This document shows, one piece after another, positions 27,380 through 36,518 of a stretch of 54,211 nucleotides of DNA. The stretch is taken from positions 1-54,211 of the forward strand of contig CAIPEB010000124.1 in the NCBI GenBank assembly GCA_903863885.1. Direction: 5' to 3'. Each line of letters begins with the position of its first letter. Within the stretch, counting starts at the first letter, position 1. This stretch comes from an uncultured Planctomycetaceae bacterium (GTDB taxonomy: Bacteria; Planctomycetota; Planctomycetia; Pirellulales; Pirellulaceae). The notes under the pieces were generated by a model. It was not told the DNA's origin. It saw nothing but the letters and a program-made list of their open reading frames with translations, and searched no databases. The position numbers and the translations under genes were made by a program.

Positions 27380-27760
27380 CTAGAGCAGGATCAATGCGGC
27401 AATCACGAATCCCAGGATGACCATCGTTTCCGGGACCACCAGGTAGATCAGGATGTTGCCGAACAACTTCGGGTTCTCGGCCAGCGCCCCCACGCCGGCA
27501 GTCCCGATGTGCCGCTGGGTATGGGCCGTGGCGAAGGCCGTCACGCAGATTGTGAGCGCTGCAGCAAACATCTTCACAACGCTCTGCCAGCTGACGTCGG
27601 GCGACTTCTCGGCCTGCGTCTCGGCGGATGCGGCTTGGGCGACCGGAGGCTCCGCTGCAATGGCCGGCGAATATCGAAGCACGGCCGTGAACCAGGCAAC
27701 GCACGCCAGAACGATCCCCAGGCGGAACACCACGGACAAGCGTGTGCAAAAACGCAGCAT
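27380..27760 (-). CDS. atpK: A/V-type ATPase proteolipid subunit K (c ring), with signal peptide
   Basis: Rotor-ring subunit that carries the ion, 126 residues. Residues 1-36 form a signal peptide (ACVAWFTAVLRYSPAIAA). After a soluble stretch of about 20 residues there are two membrane helices: VVKMFAAALTICVTAFA and, after a polar loop (ENPKLFGN), the second helix with PETMVILGFVIAALIL. The Glu in PET is the ion-binding carboxylate. It is a single hairpin, as in archaeal A-type rings, rather than the doubled form of eukaryotic V-ATPases. Proton or Na+ specificity cannot be decided. Confidence 0.9.
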   Translation of the reverse strand: MLRFCTRLSVVFRLGIVLACVAWFTAVLRYSPAIAAEPPVAQAASAETQAEKSPDVSWQSVVKMFAAALTICVTAFATAHTQRHIGTAGVGALAENPKLFGNILIYLVVPETMVILGFVIAALILL

Positions 27761-27777
27761 GATGGGTATCTCCTGTC

Positions 27778-29664
27778 TTACGGCACCGCGTCAGGTCGGC
27801 TTCCAAAGGGCTCGTATCCCCGGCCTTCGGGACGGTAGAACTTGGTGAAGAACTCCACGTAATGCAGACGCAGCGTGTGAATCGTGGGGCTGAACATGGC
27901 GATCGCGACGTTCAGCACGTGAAGCAGCACGGCGGCGAACAGTCCCGCCAGGCCGTAATCGAGCTTCGCGAAAATGCGGTTGGCCACCATCGCCAGAACC
28001 ACGGAAGCGACACCGAGAGCCATGAGCCGCGAGTAGGACAGGATGTTGCTCATCAGACTGAAGACTTCGAGCAACCCGACCACTCCGGCCCCGCACAAGA
28101 GCACAGTGAAGCCGATTGCGAGGCAGGTCAGCGCGAGCACGAACCAGTGCGAGCCCGCGAACATCCCCAGTGTGAAGAACACCGCGCCACCCAGGCACAG
28201 CAACTGGCCGATTCGCTCGTGCAGTGCGTGTCGATCGAGGATCTGTCTCGCGGTCATGATTCCCAACGACAGGCCGAGCCCGACGTGAACCGCGCCGATG
28301 CACACGGCGATTCTCAGCAGCAGCACCAGTTGTGCCGGGTCTTCGCGGTCGAGGAACGGCCGCAGTCCCAGCCAAGCGCCGAGCGACCCGAAAACTTCTC
28401 CGTACAGGACGCCGAACGCGATCGTGCTGATGGCGCAATAAGCGGCGATCGTGGCCGCCGACCGCACCACATCCCGCTGGCGGAACTGCCAGCGAAGCCA
28501 GGCAGCCAGCGTCAGGATGATCAGGCCGTACCCGATATCGCCGACAATCAATCCGAAAAAGACCGGCACACCGACCGCGTTGATCACCGTCGGATCAAAT
28601 GAGCCGTAAGTCGGCGGAGGAAACAGCCGGAGCAGCACTTCAAACGGCTTGGCGAAAGCGGGATTTTGCAGGACGACCGGCACTTCCTCCATCCGCGGGC
28701 CGAGCGGCAGTTCCTCGATCTCGAACCGGCCGCCGGTCGCATCCGCCGCGACACGGATCACTTCTTCTTTCTTGTCGATCGGCAGGAAGGCATGCAGCAC
28801 GCGCAGCAGCAGGCCTTCGATGAAATTGTGCCGCGCTTCGAGCCGCTGTGTTTCCTCGGAGCAAACCTCGTCCAGGGCGGCCGCCCAGCGTCCAGCCTCG
28901 CATCGAAGCGAGTCGAGTTCACCGGCCAAGTCGGCGATCTGCCCCGGCATCGAATCGATGTCCGCCTGCACACGGCGAAAACTCTCGGTGAGGTGAGGGC
29001 CCCGATAGGCCGGAGGGAGCTTGAACTCGAGCGTGCCGGCTCTCCAAGCCTGATCGCGCACACACGGCGCATCTTCGGAACGGCACACCACGGCCGCGAC
29101 CGTATTGCCGCCGGCGACGCGAAAGAGCCGAAGCCGCGTCTGCCGCGGCTCCATTTCACGCAAACGGTTCCGCAGCGAGCGGCCGATCAGCCGCTCGTCG
29201 CTGGGAAACACAAACATCAGAACTTCGGTCGTGTCCTCGATCGGGCCGATCCTGGGAACGAGGCCGCCGACCCGCACGTACCGCTGCAGAACCCGACGAT
29301 CCTGCTCCAGGTTGTGCCGCCGGCGACGCAGCGAACGAACGCGGCGCAGCAGTTCATCCGCCGCATCGCGGATCGCCTCGGGGCTCTTTTGCGCCCACGC
29401 CTGCCTGTCAACGATCGACGATCTCGGGAATTGGCCGAGGATAACCCGCAGTTCCTCCAGCCGGCTTCTCGCTTCGGACAGCGTCTGGCGCCGCTGTTCG
29501 TCCTCCACCGTCAGCTGCATCCGGTGCAACGACTCCGCCCGTTGCGGCATGTCGAGAGAAACGGGTTCGAGATGCAGATAGCCGAGCTTTTGAAGAGCTT
29601 CGACGAGCGGCTCGAACTGCCCGTCGAGTGCGACGATCCGATATTTGCACATGTGGACGATCAT
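27778..29664 (-). CDS. atpI: A/V-type ATPase subunit I (a-type stator subunit)
   Basis: Membrane stator subunit forming the ion half-channels, 628 residues. The N-terminal half is cytoplasmic and partly coiled coil (EDEQRRQTLSEARSRLEELR). The C-terminal half from about residue 370 has 7-8 membrane helices, starting with VPVFFGLIVGDIGYGLIILTLA, the family signature, and ending HTLRLHYVEFFTKFYRPEGRGYEPF, also typical. ATG at 29664 has GAAGG upstream; a second ATG four codons later (MCKYRIVAL) is possible. It starts 27 bp after the stop of the H-like gene. Confidence 0.93.
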   Translation of the reverse strand: MIVHMCKYRIVALDGQFEPLVEALQKLGYLHLEPVSLDMPQRAESLHRMQLTVEDEQRRQTLSEARSRLEELRVILGQFPRSSIVDRQAWAQKSPEAIRDAADELLRRVRSLRRRRHNLEQDRRVLQRYVRVGGLVPRIGPIEDTTEVLMFVFPSDERLIGRSLRNRLREMEPRQTRLRLFRVAGGNTVAAVVCRSEDAPCVRDQAWRAGTLEFKLPPAYRGPHLTESFRRVQADIDSMPGQIADLAGELDSLRCEAGRWAAALDEVCSEETQRLEARHNFIEGLLLRVLHAFLPIDKKEEVIRVAADATGGRFEIEELPLGPRMEEVPVVLQNPAFAKPFEVLLRLFPPPTYGSFDPTVINAVGVPVFFGLIVGDIGYGLIILTLAAWLRWQFRQRDVVRSAATIAAYCAISTIAFGVLYGEVFGSLGAWLGLRPFLDREDPAQLVLLLRIAVCIGAVHVGLGLSLGIMTARQILDRHALHERIGQLLCLGGAVFFTLGMFAGSHWFVLALTCLAIGFTVLLCGAGVVGLLEVFSLMSNILSYSRLMALGVASVVLAMVANRIFAKLDYGLAGLFAAVLLHVLNVAIAMFSPTIHTLRLHYVEFFTKFYRPEGRGYEPFGSRPDAVP

Positions 29665-29690
29665 GTGCCGCTTGCCTTCGCCCGAGGCGA

Positions 29691-30035
29691 TCAGGGCAGC
29701 AGCAGCAAATCGGCGAGTAGTCTCGCACAAAGCTCGTCGCGCAAAACATCGAGGGCGGACATCGCGCGGTCGAGTTCTTCCCGCCTGCTGTGCGATTCCG
29801 CCGCAAGCTGCTCGTCGATTTCCCGCCGCCGCATTTCCAGTTGCGCAGTTCCGCTGGCCGTGCAGGCCCGGCTCTGGGCCAGCACGTACTCGTCCGCTTT
29901 CAATTGCGCCTCGCGGACGCGTGCTTCCGCCTCAAGCCGATGGGCAGCCATCCGCTGTTCCAGCGCACGTTCGACCTCCACCAGAACGCCGAGGCGGCCA
30001 TCCTCAGCTCCGGAGTCATTCGAGGCTGCTGTCAC
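29691..30035 (-). CDS. A/V-type ATPase subunit G/H-like coiled-coil protein
   Basis: A 114-residue, almost wholly coiled-coil protein (about 15-95, rich in Glu, Arg, Ala). Its place directly before subunit I is where the peripheral-stalk partner of E (subunit G or H) is encoded in related operons. The GTG start at 30035 was chosen because GAGGTGG lies 5 bases upstream; the frame is open upstream to 30272 but overlaps the preceding gene. There is no motif that proves the family, so the assignment is from shape and position. Confidence 0.72.
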   Translation of the reverse strand: MTAASNDSGAEDGRLGVLVEVERALEQRMAAHRLEAEARVREAQLKADEYVLAQSRACTASGTAQLEMRRREIDEQLAAESHSRREELDRAMSALDVLRDELCARLLADLLLLP

Positions 30036-30058
30036 GGCATCCACCTCGGTCTTTCTGT

Positions 30059-30826
30059 CTAGTGGTGCGCTGAACGCCACCAGTCGTGATACTTGCCGTG
30101 CAGATCGTTGTACGTCGGAAACGGATAGTACAACAAGGCGGTCTGGTCGCCGACATAAAAGCCGTTCTTGATGCAGTGATACGGAAACTGCTGCGTGTGC
30201 GACCGATCGACCGTCTTGGTGTCTTTTGTGGCGCTCGCCTGCAATTCCATCAGGCAGCCTCGCAGGTGCCAATAGTGGTCCGGGTAGTACAACTCGCGCG
30301 GCTTGCCATGTTCCGGATCATTGGCCATCTCGGCCAGATCCAGGTCGAGGAAGCAGAGTCGAGGAAGATACAGCGGCTTGCTCGGTCGCGTGATGTAATC
30401 CACGAATGCCGGCGGCGCCAATCGGCTGGCAATCAGCGGATGAACGGGACAGACCTCCTGGTAGAGGTAGTACTTGGACGAGAATTCCGGCAGCGTGGGG
30501 GACGGCTTCAATTCCAGGACTTTGCCGTGCTGGCTGGCCAGCCAGAGACTGCGAATCGCCCTGGCGGGAACCTGCTCCAAAACGCGGTAGATCGAGAGAT
30601 ACAGGCTGTTCTTGGGTTTTCCGTCGGGATGGGCGACGCATCGCTGCGCGGCGTGTTCCAGATCGAAAGCTCCCGCGCACATGTCCACATCGAGATCAAA
30701 GAACAGCGCCCGGTCGTGCGCGCTCTTGCGCGTTCCGACTGCCAGATACCTGCCAAAATCTGCGGGCTCCAGCATCGACGCGACAAGAGACTCCGGGACC
30801 ATCGAGAGGTAAAGATAGTGTCGCAT
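30059..30826 (-). CDS. Uncharacterised lead gene of the A/V-ATPase operon
   Basis: A 255-residue soluble protein of unknown function. The start ATG at 30826 has AGAGGGGTG upstream. It contains two short DLD segments, ALFFDLDVDM (about residue 46) and RLCFLDLDLAEM (about residue 160), and YLSIYRVLEQVPARAIRSLWL between them. The sequence is rich in Tyr, His and Pro near the C-terminus (QQFPYHCIKNGFYVGDQTALLYYPF). No signal peptide, membrane helix or enzyme motif is seen. It is the first gene of the apparent operon, 23 bp before the H-like gene. The position suggests a role in assembly or regulation of the ATPase, which is inference only. Confidence 0.75.
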   Translation of the reverse strand: MRHYLYLSMVPESLVASMLEPADFGRYLAVGTRKSAHDRALFFDLDVDMCAGAFDLEHAAQRCVAHPDGKPKNSLYLSIYRVLEQVPARAIRSLWLASQHGKVLELKPSPTLPEFSSKYYLYQEVCPVHPLIASRLAPPAFVDYITRPSKPLYLPRLCFLDLDLAEMANDPEHGKPRELYYPDHYWHLRGCLMELQASATKDTKTVDRSHTQQFPYHCIKNGFYVGDQTALLYYPFPTYNDLHGKYHDWWRSAHH

Positions 30827-30912
30827 GCTCACACCCCTCTCAGCAGCCGAAAAGACGTGCGCCGGAGCGTGGCTGCCGCTTTGATCTCTCCGGCGAACCT
30901 CCGTCGAGACCA

Positions 30913-30937
30913 ATCATGAACATACCGGATTCATGAT
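30913..30937. promoter_or_regulatory. Inverted repeat over the ATPase operon promoter
   Basis: ATCATGAA (30913-30920) and TTCATGAT (30930-30937) are perfect 8-base arms separated by 9 bases. The right arm overlaps the predicted -10 box at 30933-30938 and the rest covers the likely transcription start. This is the usual placement for a repressor site; the factor is unknown. Confidence 0.45.
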
Positions 30938-30961
30938 ACCGCTATTGAGAACGGCAGGCAA
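30933..30961 (-). promoter_or_regulatory. Candidate promoter of the A/V-ATPase operon
   Basis: On the minus strand TTGCCT (30961-30956), exactly 17 bases, TATCAT (30938-30933). The -10 box matches five of six and the -35 four of six. It implies a leader of about 100 bases before the ATG at 30826. Confidence 0.5.
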
Positions 30962-31058
30962 TCTTTACGCGCAGATTGCGCCGTGTCCGTGCACGAAGCG
31001 ATCTCGGCACTCGGGCTTCGCCCGCGGAGATGCAGTGAGGCGACGTGTTCGGGCTCGA

Positions 31059-32273
31059 TCAGTATCCGCGCGGGGTCACTCGCGACTGGACGCGCACGGG
31101 CAGGCCCTGGATGCGGAGAAAGCCCTCGGCATCGGACTGGTTGTACGAACCGCCGCCTTCCATCGTGGCGATACCCTCGTCATAGAGGCTGAAGCGGCTC
31201 GACCGGCCATCAACCGTCACGTTGCCCTTGTAGAGCTTCAGCGCGATTTCTCCGGTGACCGTCCGCTGTGCCTCGCGAATGAAGGCCAGCAGCGCATCCA
31301 TCTTGGCGGTGTACCAGTATCCGTAGTAGACCATCTCGGCAACTTCGGGAGCGAGCCGATCTCGCAGATGCATGAGGTCGCGGTCCATCGTGATCTGCTC
31401 GACGAGGCGATGGGCGTCGTACAACAGCGTCATACCCGGCGCCTCGTATACGCCGCGGCTTTTCATCCCCACGAAGCGGTTCTCCACCATGTCAACGCGG
31501 CCGATTCCGTTGCGGCCTCCGATCCGGTTGAGTTCCGCGACGATCTCCGCGGCGCTCAGGGCCTTGCCGTTGACGTGCGTGGGAATTCCCTTGTCGAAAG
31601 CGATCGTGACGCGTTCGACCTGATCCGGCGCCTGCTGCGGAGAAAGGGTCATCCCGAAATCCACGAGTTCCACGCCGTTGACGCCCAGGTCCTCGAGCTT
31701 GCCCGCTTCGTAGCTGATGTGCAGGCAGTTCTCGTCCGAACTGTAGGGCTTGGCAACCGACGCTTTGACCGGAATGTTGCGGGACTGGCAGTACGCGATC
31801 ATCTCGCTGCGGCCGGGGAACGTCTCGCGGAAGCGGGCGATGCGCCACGGCACGACGACCTTGACGGTCGGATCCAGCGCTTCGGCGGCCAGTTGAAACC
31901 GGCATTGGTCGTTACCCTTGCCCGTCGCACCGTGTGCGTAGACGTCGGCCCCCACTTCGCGGGCAACCTGCAGGCAGACCTTCGTAATCAGGGGGCGAGC
32001 GATGGACGTGCCGAGCAGGTAGATCGACTCGTACTTGGCCTGCCATTGCAGAACGGGAAACGCGAAGTCGCGGCAGAGTTCCTCGCGGGCATCCACGATC
32101 CGGGCGCTGACGGCTCCGGCATCGCGGGCCTTTTTCAGAATCGCCTCGCGGTTCTCGCAGGGCTGGCCGAGGTCGACATAGACCGCGTGCACCTTGTAGC
32201 CCTCGTCCTGGAGCCAGCTCAGAATGACCGAAGTATCCAGACCGCCGGAATAGGCCAAAACGCAACTAGACAT
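31059..32273 (-). CDS. argG: Argininosuccinate synthase
   Basis: Joins citrulline and aspartate using ATP in arginine synthesis; 404 residues, the usual length. The N-terminal ATP-binding loop is AYSGGLDTS. Other family boxes are YAHGATGKGNDQCRF, SRNIPVKAS, PYSSDENCLHISYEAGKLE and GIGRVDMVENRFVGMKSRGVYE, all intact. AGAGGGTG lies 10 bases before the ATG. It diverges from trpB with 252 bp between the start codons. No other arginine gene is in the window. Confidence 0.98.
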   Translation of the reverse strand: MSSCVLAYSGGLDTSVILSWLQDEGYKVHAVYVDLGQPCENREAILKKARDAGAVSARIVDAREELCRDFAFPVLQWQAKYESIYLLGTSIARPLITKVCLQVAREVGADVYAHGATGKGNDQCRFQLAAEALDPTVKVVVPWRIARFRETFPGRSEMIAYCQSRNIPVKASVAKPYSSDENCLHISYEAGKLEDLGVNGVELVDFGMTLSPQQAPDQVERVTIAFDKGIPTHVNGKALSAAEIVAELNRIGGRNGIGRVDMVENRFVGMKSRGVYEAPGMTLLYDAHRLVEQITMDRDLMHLRDRLAPEVAEMVYYGYWYTAKMDALLAFIREAQRTVTGEIALKLYKGNVTVDGRSSRFSLYDEGIATMEGGGSYNQSDAEGFLRIQGLPVRVQSRVTPRGY

Positions 32274-32457
32274 GGTTCGTCATCACCCTCTCTTGGCAGT
32301 ATCCAGTCCCAGGCAACATCCACTTTCCCGCCGCCTCCCGAGCCACGCCGAAGCCGAACGAACCGGGCGACGGGCCCGAGACGGTAAGAAAAGCGGAAAC
32401 GAACATTTTGCTTGGCCCGCAGTTCGGCTGCAAGGTGCCGTTGGGCGTCTCACTCCC

Positions 32458-32486
32458 TTGACCGTTTCGAGCCACGGCCTGAGAAT
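32458..32486 (+). promoter_or_regulatory. Candidate trpB promoter
   Basis: TTGACC (32458-32463), 17 bases, GAGAAT (32481-32486), ending 39 bases before the ATG. The -35 box matches five of six. No leader peptide, T-box or terminator is visible between it and trpB. Confidence 0.42.
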
Positions 32487-32525
32487 CGCTGCAGAGTGAT
32501 CCTGATTCCCGTGAAGAGCGACGCC

Positions 32526-33767
32526 ATGAGCCAACCACCGCAGTCCGGCCGAGTTTCGTCCCATGTACCCGACGCGCGGGGCCGCTTCGGCGCATTTGGC
32601 GGCCGGTACGTGCCCGAGACGCTCACGCATGCACTCGATGAACTGGCGGCGGAGTACGAGAGTGCCCGGCGGGATCCGGAGTTCCAACGCGAACTCGACG
32701 AGTTGCTTCGCGACTACGTGGGCCGCCCCTCGCCTCTGTACCACGCCAAGCGGCTGACCGACTTCTGCGGCGGGGCCCAGATCTGGCTGAAGCGCGAGGA
32801 TGTGAACCACACCGGCGCCCACAAGATCAACAACACGATCGGCCAGGCCCTGCTGACCAAACGCATGGGCAAACGCCGCGTGATTGCCGAAACGGGCGCC
32901 GGACAACACGGTGTGGCAACGGCGACGGCCTGCGCGCGGTTCGCCCTCGATTGCGTCGTATATATGGGCGAAGAGGACGTGCGCCGCCAGGCCCCCAACG
33001 TATACAACATGCGGCTGATGGGTGCCGAAGTGCGCCCCGTCACGAGCGGCTCCCGAACGCTGCGCGATGCGGTCAACGAGGCGATGAGGGACTGGATGTC
33101 CAGCGTGGAAACCACGCATTACATCCTGGGATCGGTCGTGGGTCCCCATCCGTTTCCGATGATCGTCCGGGATTTCCAGTCCGTCATCGGCGTCGAGACA
33201 CGGCGGCAATGCCTCGAGCGACTCGGACGCCTGCCGGACCTCGTGGTGGCCTGCGTCGGCGGCGGCAGCAACTCGGCCGGCATGTTCTATCCGTTCGTCG
33301 AAGACTCCGGCGTGGAACTGCTCGGGGTTGAAGCCGGCGGGCGTGGCGCGGCTCCGGGCGAGCACGCTTCGACGCTGAGTTTCGGCAAGCCCGGGGTCCT
33401 GCACGGCAGCCTGAGCTACGTCATGCAGGACGAGGACGGTCAGACCTGCGATGTCCACTCGATCTCCGCCGGCCTCGATTATCCCGGCGTCGGACCGGAG
33501 CACAGCTACTGGAAGGACACCGGGCGTGTGCGTTACACGTACTGCCGCGACCAGGAAGCGCTGGACGCCTTTGACCTGCTCGCCCGCCAGGAGGGCATCC
33601 TTCCGGCGCTGGAATCCTCGCATGCGCTCGCCAAGGCAATGGAAATGGCACGCCTGCGTCCGGCCGACGAGGCCGTGGTCGTCTGCCTTTCGGGCCGAGG
33701 CGACAAGGACGTGGCCGAGATCGCCCGAGTCCGCAGTCAGTCCAACGCGACGGCAAAGAACCCCTGA
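32526..33767 (+). CDS. trpB: Tryptophan synthase beta chain
   Basis: Condenses indole and serine to tryptophan with pyridoxal phosphate; 413 residues. The family start [15 protein letters not shown] is followed by the PLP lysine K100 in [22 protein letters not shown], and the phosphate-binding loop [13 protein letters not shown] at 32526 is preceded by GTGAAGAG; the frame is open to 32412 but that part is not family-like. trpA follows after 33 bp. The rest of the trp pathway is elsewhere. Confidence 0.98.
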   Translation: MSQPPQSGRVSSHVPDARGRFGAFGGRYVPETLTHALDELAAEYESARRDPEFQRELDELLRDYVGRPSPLYHAKRLTDFCGGAQIWLKREDVNHTGAHKINNTIGQALLTKRMGKRRVIAETGAGQHGVATATACARFALDCVVYMGEEDVRRQAPNVYNMRLMGAEVRPVTSGSRTLRDAVNEAMRDWMSSVETTHYILGSVVGPHPFPMIVRDFQSVIGVETRRQCLERLGRLPDLVVACVGGGSNSAGMFYPFVEDSGVELLGVEAGGRGAAPGEHASTLSFGKPGVLHGSLSYVMQDEDGQTCDVHSISAGLDYPGVGPEHSYWKDTGRVRYTYCRDQEALDAFDLLARQEGILPALESSHALAKAMEMARLRPADEAVVVCLSGRGDKDVAEIARVRSQSNATAKNP

Positions 33768-33800
33768 ACCAGCCAACCTCCAACGCGACGGCCGCAAAAC

Positions 33801-34637
33801 ATGTCCGACATCGATCTCCTGTTTCGACGACTGAGAGCTTCCGGGCAGAAGGCATTCATGCCCTTCATCACGGCAGCCGACCCCGACCTCGATTTCACCG
33901 CACTCGCCCTGAAGGAACTCGCGGCTCGGGGCTGCCACCTGTGCGAACTGGGAATCCCCTACAGCGACCCGATCGCCGACGGCCCAGTGATCCAGGCCTC
34001 CTATACGCGCGCCCTCGCGCAGAAAGTCCGGCTGGCGGACATTCTCGCGACTGTCGGCGCCGTCACGCCGCAACTCGGCATGCCCATCGTCACGATGGTC
34101 AGCTACTCCATCGTGTATCGCCATGGAATCGAGCAGTACGTCCGCGACGCGAAGCAGGCCGGCGTTTCCGGCGCCATTGTGCCGGACCTGCTGCTCGAAG
34201 AAGCGGATACCCTGGCCGATGTCTGCCGACGCGAAGATTTCAGCCTGATCCAGCTCGTCACGCCCACCACTCCGCGCGACCGGGCGGTGCGTATTGCGGA
34301 ACGATCGAGCGGCTTTCTCTATTACGTTTCGGTCACGGGGATCACCGGCGAGCGGACCCGGTTGCCCGACAACCTCGTCCAGAATGTGGCATGGCTGCGC
34401 GAGCGAACGGAACTGCCGATCTGCATCGGTTTCGGCATCAGCCGCCCTGAGCATGTGCGATTGCTGGCTCCGGTGGCCGACGGCCTGATCGTCGGCTCGG
34501 CCCTCGTGCGACGCATGGAATACGCGGCCAGCCGACCGCGAGCCGAAGTTCTCCGGGAAATGGGAGAACTCGCCGACGAACTGCTCAGCGCACTGCGCGA
34601 AACGCCCGACGTGCAACCGCCGAAGAGCGGCAAGTAA
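33801..34637 (+). CDS. trpA: Tryptophan synthase alpha chain
   Basis: Cleaves indole-3-glycerol phosphate to indole, which is channelled to TrpB; 278 residues. The catalytic acids are E49 (CELGIPYSDP) and D60 (IADGPVIQ). Phosphate-binding segments are intact (FLYYVSVTGITGER, CIGFGISRPEHV, DGLIVGSALVRRM). It is cotranscribed with trpB. Confidence 0.98.
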   Translation: MSDIDLLFRRLRASGQKAFMPFITAADPDLDFTALALKELAARGCHLCELGIPYSDPIADGPVIQASYTRALAQKVRLADILATVGAVTPQLGMPIVTMVSYSIVYRHGIEQYVRDAKQAGVSGAIVPDLLLEEADTLADVCRREDFSLIQLVTPTTPRDRAVRIAERSSGFLYYVSVTGITGERTRLPDNLVQNVAWLRERTELPICIGFGISRPEHVRLLAPVADGLIVGSALVRRMEYAASRPRAEVLREMGELADELLSALRETPDVQPPKSGK

Positions 34638-34689
34638 GTCAGGTTCGTCGGGACACACGATGTGCCGCCGTCATTCGGGCCGCACCCGG

Positions 34690-35916
34690 TCAGGGCAGCA
34701 GCCCGCGAGCGCCCGCGTACAGATCCAGGTTCGCTCGATCGCCGATCAATGCGAACAACGAGCGAATCTGCTCGAGCCCCTCGGAAAAAACGAAGCTCGA
34801 GTCCCGGCCGCGACTCTTGGCTCCCAGCACGTAAAAGTGCGGTTCGGCCTGCACCAGGATTTCCGACGGCGGGATCGGTCCGCCGTCTTCGTCACCGAGA
34901 AGGCGTTTCATGCGAACCGGGGCGGCGGCGCAGTCCGCGTAGCAGTCCTGGAAGACCTGCAATTCGCGGTACAACTCGTGGTCAGGCCGATAGCCCGCGT
35001 TCGCAATGACCTCGTCGAACTCGCCGGCCCCCGACTTCTCCCCGTCAAAACGAACGGCAAAAACCCCGGTCGATGCATCTCGCGCAACATCCAGCAGGAA
35101 CGTGTCGGCGAGGTGATCCACGCGTTCCGACGATTCGGCCGCGGCACGCGCCTGCTCGACGATCGACGCTTGCTCAGCCGTCTGCTGTCCGACTGAGCCG
35201 GACATGGACAGCCAGTGCACGCGAGTTTCCGGAGCTTCGCCGGACAATTTCGCCAGGGCCAACAAGGTGACCGCCGCGGTGAAGTCGCTGCCCACGAGCA
35301 ACACGCGCCGATTCGCGTATCGTTGCCGGTCGCGTCCGAGCACATCCGGGAGGCCGTATTCAATGTGACTCCGCAGACCGTGCTCGCCGACCGCCGGTCC
35401 CCCCTGCCCCGCCCAATTCGGACTGGACTGCGTGCCCGACGTATCGATCACCACGTCTGCGAGATATTCCCTCTCGCGGCCTTCGCTATTGCGGCAGACC
35501 ACCCGCAGCGTCGATTCGGCCCGATCATCGGCGGATGAACGATCGGCCTTCTCGAATCCGCTCCGCGCCACGGACAGCGCCTCGACACCGAGGTGGAGAT
35601 TATCTTCCAGCAAATCCGTCCGCGCCAGGGGCTCCAGATACCGTTCGACCCACTCGTCGCCGGTCAGCATCGCGTCGGCAGGCGGAGCGGCGTAATCAGC
35701 ATCCTGCGCCGTCAGCGCCGCGAGCCCCAACGGCGAACTGTTCGCACGAAAGGGCGTAAACATGCGCACATGCCCCCACTTTCGCACATGCCCGGCAACC
35801 CCTCCCCGCTCCAGAATATCGACGTCGTATCCGAGAAACCTGGCATAGAGCGACGCCTCCAACCCGATGGGTCCCGCTCCGATAACGACAATTCTCGCCG
35901 GCGTATCGACAGCCAT
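34690..35916 (-). CDS. FAD/NAD(P)-binding oxidoreductase, substrate unknown
   Basis: A 408-residue flavoprotein of the pyridine-nucleotide-disulfide/monooxygenase-like group. The N-terminal dinucleotide-binding fold is VVIGAGPIGLEASLYARFLGYDVDILE. A second nucleotide-binding site is seen in RRVLLVGSDFTAAVTLLALA at about residue 205. DTSGT near 160 and DEVIANAGYRPD near 305 fit the FAD domain. No redox Cys-x-x-Cys pair is seen, so it is not a thioredoxin reductase. AAAGGA lies 9 bases before the ATG. It converges on trpA and is followed on its own strand by nothing. Confidence 0.82.
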   Translation of the reverse strand: MAVDTPARIVVIGAGPIGLEASLYARFLGYDVDILERGGVAGHVRKWGHVRMFTPFRANSSPLGLAALTAQDADYAAPPADAMLTGDEWVERYLEPLARTDLLEDNLHLGVEALSVARSGFEKADRSSADDRAESTLRVVCRNSEGREREYLADVVIDTSGTQSSPNWAGQGGPAVGEHGLRSHIEYGLPDVLGRDRQRYANRRVLLVGSDFTAAVTLLALAKLSGEAPETRVHWLSMSGSVGQQTAEQASIVEQARAAAESSERVDHLADTFLLDVARDASTGVFAVRFDGEKSGAGEFDEVIANAGYRPDHELYRELQVFQDCYADCAAAPVRMKRLLGDEDGGPIPPSEILVQAEPHFYVLGAKSRGRDSSFVFSEGLEQIRSLFALIGDRANLDLYAGARGLLP

Positions 35917-36100
35917 GAATCACATTCCTTTGCGGATCACGAATCCGCTGCGCCGCATTTTGGAGGCGCAACGGCACTCGCACTAATAACAACGCGAGGC
36001 CTGACTACGGTCGGTGCTGCGAAAGCCCGACCAAGAGACCAAGTTAAGCAGCGCACAGATGGTACCCGCCGCGTGCCGTCGCGCCGAGGACCTCTTTGAG

Positions 36101-36337
36101 CTACGGGATGGCCACGCCATTCCTGATCAGGCGGCGAAGCAGCACTTCGTTGATGCGACCGCGGAAACGTTCGCGACCATTCAAGACCAGAACGGGCGCG
36201 CAATCCGGCTTGCGCGACGAAACCGGGTACTCGCTTATGTCGCGCACGTCGGGTTCGATGCCAAGTCTTCGCAGCATGGCATGGGCCTCCTCGCAGAGGG
36301 GACAACCCTGCCGCGTATAAAGCACAGCCGTCATCAT
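36101..36337 (-). CDS. Glutaredoxin-like thioredoxin-fold protein
   Basis: A 78-residue thioredoxin-fold protein with the redox pair CPLC (C12, C15) in VLYTRQGCPLCEEAHAML, and a cis-Pro loop at CAPVLVLNG. It belongs to the DUF836/glutaredoxin 2-like type. ATG at 36337 fits GAGGG 8 bases upstream; ATG at 36334 or TTG at 36352 are alternatives. It is the likely neighbour partner of the flavoprotein on the same strand, 184 bp upstream of it, which could suggest a redox pair (inference). Confidence 0.82.
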   Translation of the reverse strand: MMTAVLYTRQGCPLCEEAHAMLRRLGIEPDVRDISEYPVSSRKPDCAPVLVLNGRERFRGRINEVLLRRLIRNGVAIP

Positions 36338-36518
36338 CCGCATATCCCTCAAGAAAGGATGCCGGCAATCTCCCGTTCCTGAAACTAAGGAATGAAAGGC
36401 CCGCAGCCAATAGCTAGTAAGGTTACGCGTGGCATGTTAGTGTGAATTCGTCGGGCCATTCCGCATGGCCGTTTCGACCCACTTCTTCTCCCCAGTCACG
36501 TGTGCCCGGCACTTCCGC

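Noticed and set aside
32274-32525. Possible T-box or trp leader between argG and trpB
   Set aside because: No terminator, Trp-rich short ORF or T-box core sequence was found; a simple promoter explains the region.
32283-34658. 791-codon open frame opposite trpB and trpA
   Set aside because: High-GC antisense frame; trpB and trpA on the other strand are certain.
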